Below are positions 39,932-44,682 of a stretch of 44,682 nucleotides of DNA, one piece after another. The notes under the pieces are model-generated. The model saw only the letters and a program-made list of their open reading frames with translations. It was not told the origin of the DNA and made no database searches. Position 1 is the stretch's first letter. Every line of letters starts with the position of its first letter. Source of the DNA: Alphaproteobacteria bacterium (GTDB lineage Bacteria > Pseudomonadota > Alphaproteobacteria > CAAHEQ01 > UBA3637); contig JAFPYS010000007.1 of NCBI GenBank assembly GCA_017412085.1, forward strand, positions 1 through 44,682. Reading direction: 5' to 3'. A program made the position numbers and the translations under genes.

Positions 39932-41707
39932 TTATTTCCGACCGAACATTTTTTCAATGTCGTCTAATTTCAGCGTGATATAAGTCGGACGTCCGTGGAT
40001 ACATTGACCAGAGGTGCCACAGGCCTCCATTTGACGCAACAGGGCGTTCATTTCATCAATCGTGAGCACGCGACCAGCACGCACCGAACCATGGCAAGCC
40101 ATCCGGGCACAAATGTCCTTCATCTTGTCTTTTAATAACACGGTATCTTCAAAGGTTTTCAAGGTATCAACTAAATCTTGAATCGTTTGTTTGATATCAG
40201 CTTTGTCTAACAGAGCGGGAAGTTCACGCACGGCCACACAATCCGACCCAAAGGCTTCCACAATCCAACCCATCTCTTTCAATTCTTCAGTGCGCGAGGT
40301 CAATAAGCTGACTTCCTCGGGCTTTAAATCAATGATTTCTGGGACTAAAAGCAACTGCGTTTGTGGCTTTTCACCCATGTTTTGCATCATTTTTTCATAG
40401 GTTAGGCGTTCGTGCGCCGCATGTTGATCAACAATCAAGATGGCATCTTCAGCTTGAGAAACGATATATGTTTTGTGAATTTGTGCTTTTGCTAATCCCA
40501 ATGGGGGCAGTTTTTGTTCTGGCGCTGTTTCGGCGGGCTTTTCCACCTTGACGCTGTAGCTGTCGGAGAGGCTTAAAGCCTCTTGTTTCGGTTGGGCGCT
40601 GGGATAGGATGGATAAATGGAATGATAGGATCTAAAAGAGGGGTGTGCTGGTTGTGTATAAGTTGGTTTTTGCTCAGCAGATCCTAGGGGGCCAATGTTG
40701 AGTGTTGAGGCTGTCTTTTGCCCATGTTCGGCCAGGACATTGCGAATGCTAGCCACTAACAAGCCACGAATACGGCCCGCATCGGCAAAGCGAACTTCCG
40801 TTTTAGCGGGCGACACATTCACATCCACTTGATCGCAAGGAACGGATAAAAATAAAGCCAGGACCGGATGACCATCCGACCCATGTCCCATTAGCCCCTG
40901 ATAAGCACCGCGAACAGCCCCTAATAACACCTTATCCTTGACACAACGGCCGTTGACATATAGATATTGTTCGGTGCTTGTGGCGCGGGTATAGGTAGGC
41001 AAGCCCACAAAGCCAGCCAATTTAATGCCTTCATATTCGGACTGAACGGGCAGGGCGTTGTCCTTAAATTCATGCCCAATCACCATCGAAACGCGGTCAA
41101 AAAGATTTTCTGTTGCGGGATAGGAAATCAGTTTTTTGTTTTCATTTTCAAGCGAAAAGGAAATATTCGGATAGCACATGGCCAATTTATCCACCACTTC
41201 GCGCACAGCCATTTGTTCGCTTTGTTCAGATTTTAAGAATTTTAAGCGAGCAGGGGTGGCATAAAATAAATCACGTACTTCGACCGTTGTGCCATAGGTG
41301 GCGGGGGCCGGAACGGGATCTTTTTTGTGACCGGCATCCACTTCAATCATCCAACCGCTTGGCGTTTCTTGTGGACGGGAAGTGATTTTCATCTTTGCCA
41401 CAGAGGCAATGGATGGTAAGGCTTCCCCACGAAAGCCTAAAAAGGTAATGTTTACAAGGTTATCGTCGGGCAATTTGCTGGTCGCATGGCGTTCCACAGC
41501 GAGGGCCAATTCGTCTTTGGTCATGCCCTTGCCGTTATCCGTCACGGAAAAATAAGTTTTGCCGCCTTGATGAATGCGAATATCAATGCGATTGGCCTCA
41601 GCATCAATGGCGTTTTCAATCAATTCTTTGATAGCACTGGCGGGGCGTTCCACCACTTCGCCGGCGGCAATTTGATTGATCAGTGTTTGAGGGAGTAGTC
41701 GCAACAT
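39932..41707 (-). CDS. mutL: DNA mismatch repair protein MutL
   Basis: MutL couples MutS mismatch recognition to strand removal. The start at 41707 (MLRLLPQTLINQIAAGEVVE) follows AAAGGAT; an upstream in-frame ATG lies inside the -10 box. The 591 residues have GHKL ATPase motifs ELIENAIDAEA (about 33-43), DNGKGM and GFRGEALPSIASV, then a variable linker (about 335-400). The C-terminal dimer domain has the CHGSVRAGRVL, CGTSGQCIHGRPT and QHAAHERLTYE segments. An endonuclease-type DQHAAHERxxYE motif is present, so it is probably a nicking MutL; no MutH is seen. Confidence 0.96.
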   Translation of the reverse strand: MLRLLPQTLINQIAAGEVVERPASAIKELIENAIDAEANRIDIRIHQGGKTYFSVTDNGKGMTKDELALAVERHATSKLPDDNLVNITFLGFRGEALPSIASVAKMKITSRPQETPSGWMIEVDAGHKKDPVPAPATYGTTVEVRDLFYATPARLKFLKSEQSEQMAVREVVDKLAMCYPNISFSLENENKKLISYPATENLFDRVSMVIGHEFKDNALPVQSEYEGIKLAGFVGLPTYTRATSTEQYLYVNGRCVKDKVLLGAVRGAYQGLMGHGSDGHPVLALFLSVPCDQVDVNVSPAKTEVRFADAGRIRGLLVASIRNVLAEHGQKTASTLNIGPLGSAEQKPTYTQPAHPSFRSYHSIYPSYPSAQPKQEALSLSDSYSVKVEKPAETAPEQKLPPLGLAKAQIHKTYIVSQAEDAILIVDQHAAHERLTYEKMMQNMGEKPQTQLLLVPEIIDLKPEEVSLLTSRTEELKEMGWIVEAFGSDCVAVRELPALLDKADIKQTIQDLVDTLKTFEDTVLLKDKMKDICARMACHGSVRAGRVLTIDEMNALLRQMEACGTSGQCIHGRPTYITLKLDDIEKMFGRK

Positions 41708-41726
41708 CTTTAAATCCTTTCGTATC

Positions 41727-41756
41727 ATTGTACCAGAAAAAGGAGATAAAAAGCAA
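41727..41756 (-). promoter_or_regulatory. mutL promoter
   Basis: On the minus strand TTGCTT (41751-41756) and TACAAT (41727-41732) are 18 bp apart. The start near 41720 excludes the in-frame ATG at 41726-41728. Confidence 0.5.
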
Positions 41757-41764
41757 GAAAAATA

Positions 41765-41791
41765 AAAAAATCCCCGACTAAATAGCCGGGG
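41765..41791 (-). terminator. Terminator of the second beta-barrel gene
   Basis: On the minus strand arms CCCCGGCT (41784-41791) and AGTCGGGG (41772-41779) form an 8-bp stem with one G-U pair and loop ATTT, followed by A and seven T. Confidence 0.92.
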
Positions 41792-41815
41792 AAATTTTAT
41801 GTCTTCTAAATTAAA

Positions 41816-42592
41816 TTAGAAGTACAAGCGCAAACGAGCACCAACGGCCTTATCATACATATGATCAGCCCATTTTGTCTTGCCGTCTAACAGATAAGAA
41901 CCATAAATACCAACCGTCATGTTCTTTGTCAGATAGTAAGAAGCTTCAGCTTCGGCTGTCAAAGTACGTGTATGGCTGTCTGTTCTGTCGAAAGCCCAAG
42001 CCAAGGCTGTATCCAAGGCCCAAACACCACATTTGCCTTGATAGACACCGACCTTACCGCTGTAACCCCATTTATTTGTTCTCCATTCGCTTGTTTGAGC
42101 AACGGGTGTATGAACCTTAAATGTTGCATATGGCAAGAATGTCTTGAATTGATAACCCAATTTGACTTCTGTGTCGAAGTATTTATATGTACCTTTGACG
42201 CCAGGAGCATCTTGGCCATAGACGGAGGACACTTGCAATTTTGTATTGCAATGCAAAATGTTCCAAGCCAAACCGGCGTTCCAGTCTAAGTCATTGTGAT
42301 CTTTGCTGGATGTACCATCTGCCCATTTTGTCTTTGTCCAATCTTTGGAAACTTCACCAATGATGGCCAAATTGTTCACGATACCAAAAGCCAATTGCTC
42401 TGTGGCGACTTTTGTATAGTCACGATTGCGCCAACCATCATTGTCCTTGAATGTGCTTTCACTGAAGGTACCGGATGTGACAGAAGCCACGTGGCCACCT
42501 TCTGGCAAGAAGAATGGGTTTGTAATATCAGCTGCGGCTGCAGTACCTGCAAAGCCCAACACTGTAAAAGCTAATAAAGTTTGTTTTAACAT
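41816..42592 (-). CDS. Outer-membrane beta-barrel protein, 258 aa
   Basis: The signal peptide MLKQTLLAFTVLGFAGTAAA is cut before ADITNPF. The mature protein has about ten to twelve amphipathic strands (LQVSSVYGQ, TEVKLGYQFKTFLPYATFKV, AEAEASYYL, MTVGIYGSYLL) and ends RLRLYF, with the terminal Phe for BAM assembly. Two Cys (HCNTK and GKCGVW) could form a disulfide. It is rich in Trp and Lys. The family is unknown to me; a porin or adhesin-like surface role is possible. AAAGGAAAA precedes the ATG. Confidence 0.85.
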   Translation of the reverse strand: MLKQTLLAFTVLGFAGTAAAADITNPFFLPEGGHVASVTSGTFSESTFKDNDGWRNRDYTKVATEQLAFGIVNNLAIIGEVSKDWTKTKWADGTSSKDHNDLDWNAGLAWNILHCNTKLQVSSVYGQDAPGVKGTYKYFDTEVKLGYQFKTFLPYATFKVHTPVAQTSEWRTNKWGYSGKVGVYQGKCGVWALDTALAWAFDRTDSHTRTLTAEAEASYYLTKNMTVGIYGSYLLDGKTKWADHMYDKAVGARLRLYF

Positions 42593-42649
42593 GTTTATTT
42601 TCCTTTCATTTAAATGAATACAAAAGAATTATTCTTTCATACGAAAGTA

Positions 42650-42679
42650 AGGGTAAACCAATTTATATACCCATGTCAA
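42650..42679 (-). promoter_or_regulatory. Possible promoter of the second beta-barrel gene
   Basis: A perfect -35 TTGACA (42674-42679) on the minus strand is followed 18 bp on by TACCCT (42650-42655), a weak -10. The leader has a palindrome CTTTC-GTAT-GAAAG (about 42634-42647) that could be an operator or hairpin. Nothing else is seen between 42593 and 42727. Confidence 0.35.
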
Positions 42680-42727
42680 GTAAAAAAATAAAAAAATATT
42701 CTTTTTTTAAAAAATATAAATAATGAC

Positions 42728-42756
42728 TTGACTTTTAAGACAAAATGAATTACAAT
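42728..42756 (+). promoter_or_regulatory. ffh promoter
   Basis: TTGACT (42728-42733) and TACAAT (42751-42756) are spaced 17 bp, with a start near 42763. The 100-nt leader carries the upstream ORF described next. Confidence 0.7.
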
Positions 42757-42784
42757 AACCTCACTTTCCAAGAAGGACTGATTT

Positions 42785-42862
42785 ATGGTCTCTAAGGAGA
42801 TACCCCGTTCGGCGATGGTTCGCTCACCGGGGCGCAACGTGTATGTAAAGGAGTTTGAGTAA
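42785..42862 (+). CDS. 25-codon upstream ORF abutting ffh
   Basis: The ATG at 42785 has its own ribosome site AAGGA (42773-42777). The ORF encodes MVSKEIPRSAMVRSPGRNVY followed by VKEFE and stops with TAA at 42860-42862, directly before the GTG start of ffh. The ffh ribosome site AAAGGAG (42847-42853) lies inside its last codons. A hairpin CCCCG/CGGGG (42803-42832) spans the ORF centre. This suggests translational coupling or a regulatory leader peptide. Codon choice cannot show whether the peptide itself matters. Confidence 0.5.
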   Translation: MVSKEIPRSAMVRSPGRNVYVKEFE

Positions 42863-44251
42863 GTGTTTAACGGTTTGGCAGATAGGCTTTCCAAGGTATT
42901 TGACCGCTTGACGGGGCGGGGTATTATTACCGAAGCCACAATGGATGAAACAGCTCGGGAAATTAAAATTGCTTTGTTGGAAGCGGATGTCGCGTTGCCC
43001 GTTGTAAAAGATTTTATTGCGCGTGTGAAAGAAAAAGCTGTGGGGGCCGAAGTTGTTAAGTCCATTCAACCCGCCCAAATGGTGATTAAAATTGTGCATG
43101 ATGAATTAGTGGCTTTGTTGGGTGAATCCACGCCATTTAACTGGGAACAAAATGCCAGAAATGTTTTATTGATGGTGGGATTGCAAGGTTCCGGTAAAAC
43201 AACATCTTCTGCAAAAATTGCCTTGAAATTGAAAAAAGAAGGCAAAAAGGTGTTGTTGGCCAGCTTGGACACCTATCGTCCGGCTGCTCAAGAACAGTTG
43301 GCTGATTTGGGAAAGACATACGAATTGGATGTGTTGCCGATTGTGACCGGTGAAAAGCCACTTGAAATTACAAAACGCGCTTTGAACGAAGCTAAGTTGG
43401 GTTTATATGATATTTTGATTTTAGATACAGCGGGTCGTTTGCATATTGATGATGAAATGATGGACGAGGTGGCTAAAATCCGCGATTTGTCCCAACCAAA
43501 AGAGACATTGTTGGTGGTGGATGCTTTGATGGGACAAGATGCTGTCAACGTTGCCAAAGAATTTAAGGAAAAAATCGGTATTACAGGGGTTGTTTTAACT
43601 CGCGTGGATGGTGACAGCCGTGGTGGGGCCGCTTTATCTATGCGCGCGGTCACTGGTATGCCAATTCAATTTTTAGGTGTTGGTGAAAAGGCGGACGCGG
43701 TAGAACGCTTTGATGCTAAACGAGTGGCCGATCGCATTTTGGGCATGGGTGATGTGGTTGGTTTGGTGGAAACAGCTATGGAACGCGTGAATCAAGAGGA
43801 TATGCAAGCCCAAGCCATGAAGATGATGTCGGGCAATTTCGACTTGAATGATCTTTTAAAACAGTTACAACAAATTGATAAGATGGGCGATATCAAGGGA
43901 ATGATGAAGATGATCCCTGGTGTGGCCAAATTTTCAAAACAGATTGATCAAGCGGACGTGGATAACCGTTTGATGAAGCGACAGGCGGCCATCATCCTGT
44001 CCATGACACCGGCGGAACGCAAGAACCCCGATATCATAAAGGCCTCGCGTAAACAGCGTATTGCTGCTGGTGCAGGGGTAAAGGTGGAGGATGTGAACAA
44101 GCTGTTGCGCTCGTATGAGCAAATGGCCGATGTCATGAAAAAATTAAAGAAAATGGGCCCCTTTGGCATGATGTCCATGATGAAAAAAATGGGTAATCTG
44201 TTTAAAGGTGGTCAAATAGATAACGGTGGTTTCCCGCCGTTTAAGGTCTAA
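42863..44251 (+). CDS. ffh: Signal recognition particle protein Ffh
   Basis: Ffh binds 4.5S RNA and signal sequences and docks with FtsY for membrane targeting. The 462 residues start at GTG (42863), supported by AAAGGAG upstream. The N domain (1-85) is followed by the G domain with MVGLQGSGKTTSSAK (about 102-116), DTYRPAAQEQL, DTAGRLHID and TRVDGDSRGG. The Met-rich M domain covers about 310-462 (MKMIPGVAKFSKQ, MSMMKKMGNLF). The SRP RNA gene is not in the window. rpsP follows by 24 bp, the usual order. Confidence 0.97.
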   Translation: MFNGLADRLSKVFDRLTGRGIITEATMDETAREIKIALLEADVALPVVKDFIARVKEKAVGAEVVKSIQPAQMVIKIVHDELVALLGESTPFNWEQNARNVLLMVGLQGSGKTTSSAKIALKLKKEGKKVLLASLDTYRPAAQEQLADLGKTYELDVLPIVTGEKPLEITKRALNEAKLGLYDILILDTAGRLHIDDEMMDEVAKIRDLSQPKETLLVVDALMGQDAVNVAKEFKEKIGITGVVLTRVDGDSRGGAALSMRAVTGMPIQFLGVGEKADAVERFDAKRVADRILGMGDVVGLVETAMERVNQEDMQAQAMKMMSGNFDLNDLLKQLQQIDKMGDIKGMMKMIPGVAKFSKQIDQADVDNRLMKRQAAIILSMTPAERKNPDIIKASRKQRIAAGAGVKVEDVNKLLRSYEQMADVMKKLKKMGPFGMMSMMKKMGNLFKGGQIDNGGFPPFKV

Positions 44252-44275
44252 CTTACAACAGAAAGGATAAACAAA

Positions 44276-44682
44276 ATGTCAGTTAGAATTCGTTTAGCCC
44301 GCGGTGGTGCCAAGAAGCGCCCTGTACATAAGATTGTCGTGGCAGACAAACGCTGCCGTCGCGATGGACGGTTTATTGAAGAGTTGGGTTTTTATAATCC
44401 TCTTTTGCCAAAAGACAGCAAAGATGCTTTGCGCATTAATGTTGAAGCTGCAAAGAAATGGATGGCCCAAGGTGCTGAAATCACAGAACGCGTGCAAAAA
44501 TTATTTGCATTGGTTGGTTTGTGTGAAAAGCCTGTAATTCGTGAAACACCGAAGAAATCTGCGCCAAAAGAAAAGGCTCAAGAACGTATGAAGGCTGAAG
44601 CTGAAGCCAAGGCTGCTGCTGAAGAAGCTGCACGTCAGGCCGAAGAAGAAGCCAAGGCCGCTGCTGAAGCTGCTAAGGCTGC
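44276..44682 (+). CDS. rpsP: 30S ribosomal protein S16 with Ala/Lys/Glu-rich extension, right-truncated
   Basis: The start at 44276 follows AAAGGAT. Residues 1-80 match S16 (SVRIRLARGGAKKRPVHKIV, RDGRFIEELGFYNPL, WMAQGAEITERVQKLF). From about residue 95 the protein continues into a helical repeat-like tail of Ala, Glu and Lys (EAEAKAAAEEAARQAEEEA) and is still open at the window edge (135 codons seen). S16 is usually 80-90 residues; extended tails exist in some Alphaproteobacteria. The downstream rimM and trmD genes would be outside the window. Confidence 0.95.
   Translation, partial: MSVRIRLARGGAKKRPVHKIVVADKRCRRDGRFIEELGFYNPLLPKDSKDALRINVEAAKKWMAQGAEITERVQKLFALVGLCEKPVIRETPKKSAPKEKAQERMKAEAEAKAAAEEAARQAEEEAKAAAEAAKA

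Noticed and set aside
1-44682. CRISPR arrays, rRNA, tRNA, prophage or insertion sequences
   Set aside because: No regular short repeats, no tRNA-like cloverleaf in the intergenic gaps, and no transposase, integrase or phage gene were seen.

Overview
The window looks like a chromosomal stretch of a low-GC, probably anaerobic, gut-type Alphaproteobacterium. This rests on inference: the lepB-rnc-era-recO order, a SAM-II-like riboswitch before metK (SAM-II is known mostly from Alphaproteobacteria), a LptM-like lipoprotein and a UvrB/PheST/RpsA housekeeping set. A clostridial-type 2[4Fe-4S] ferredoxin, QueH and a long clostridial-type GluRS point to an anaerobic gut setting. Almost all genes are housekeeping. 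No phage, insertion sequence, CRISPR array, rRNA or tRNA was seen.

Layout. 1-60 is the start of rpsL (-). 360-2207 holds a pilin-like gene (-) and an unknown gene (+) that diverge from a promoter region with a 9-base C/G tract and a 10-bp palindrome. 2208-10919 is a long minus-strand run: metK, pheS, pheT, infA, membrane protein, uvrB, small protein, smpB. 11104-12318 is fdxA and tsaC/sua5 (+). 12315-16007 is a fused acyltransferase/acyl-ACP synthetase, TetR and HAD phosphatase (-). 16251-19744 is the lepB-rnc-era-recO-queH operon (+), followed by a second pilin-like gene and rpsA. 22248-23246 is a structured RNA leader and a beta-barrel gene, bracketed by two identical terminators. 23244-26148 is a periplasmic protein, recG and an HNH nuclease (-). 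26280-32263 holds a VirB8-like protein, argS (-), gltX, slyX, a lipoprotein, a LOG-family protein and trmN6. 32312-35428 is rpmI-rplT and a murD-murL pair (-). 35511-36460 holds the third pilin-like gene, a 23-bp inverted repeat and a small RNA gene. 36493-44682 holds valS, a TIM-barrel protein, mutL (-), a second beta-barrel protein (-), ffh and the start of rpsP.

The most interesting theme is regulation of three dispersed orphan pilin-like genes (360-956, 19804-20325, 35511-35924). They share an almost identical N-terminal helix but have unrelated bodies. The first has a promoter whose spacer contains nine consecutive G residues, the arrangement of slipped-strand phase-variable promoters. 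The third has a promoter lying across one arm of a 23-bp inverted repeat, with its -35 box just inside the potentially invertible segment. Beside it sits a promoter-and-terminator-bounded small RNA whose C-rich loops can pair with the leaders of all three genes. Together these suggest a switchable surface-filament system; this is inference from one sequence and no recombinase is present in the window.

Other notable items are MurD next to MurL (the alternative route to D-glutamate in peptidoglycan), a 25-codon upstream ORF abutting the ffh start, two candidate leaderless genes, and an approximately 286-nt structured RNA of no class I recognise.
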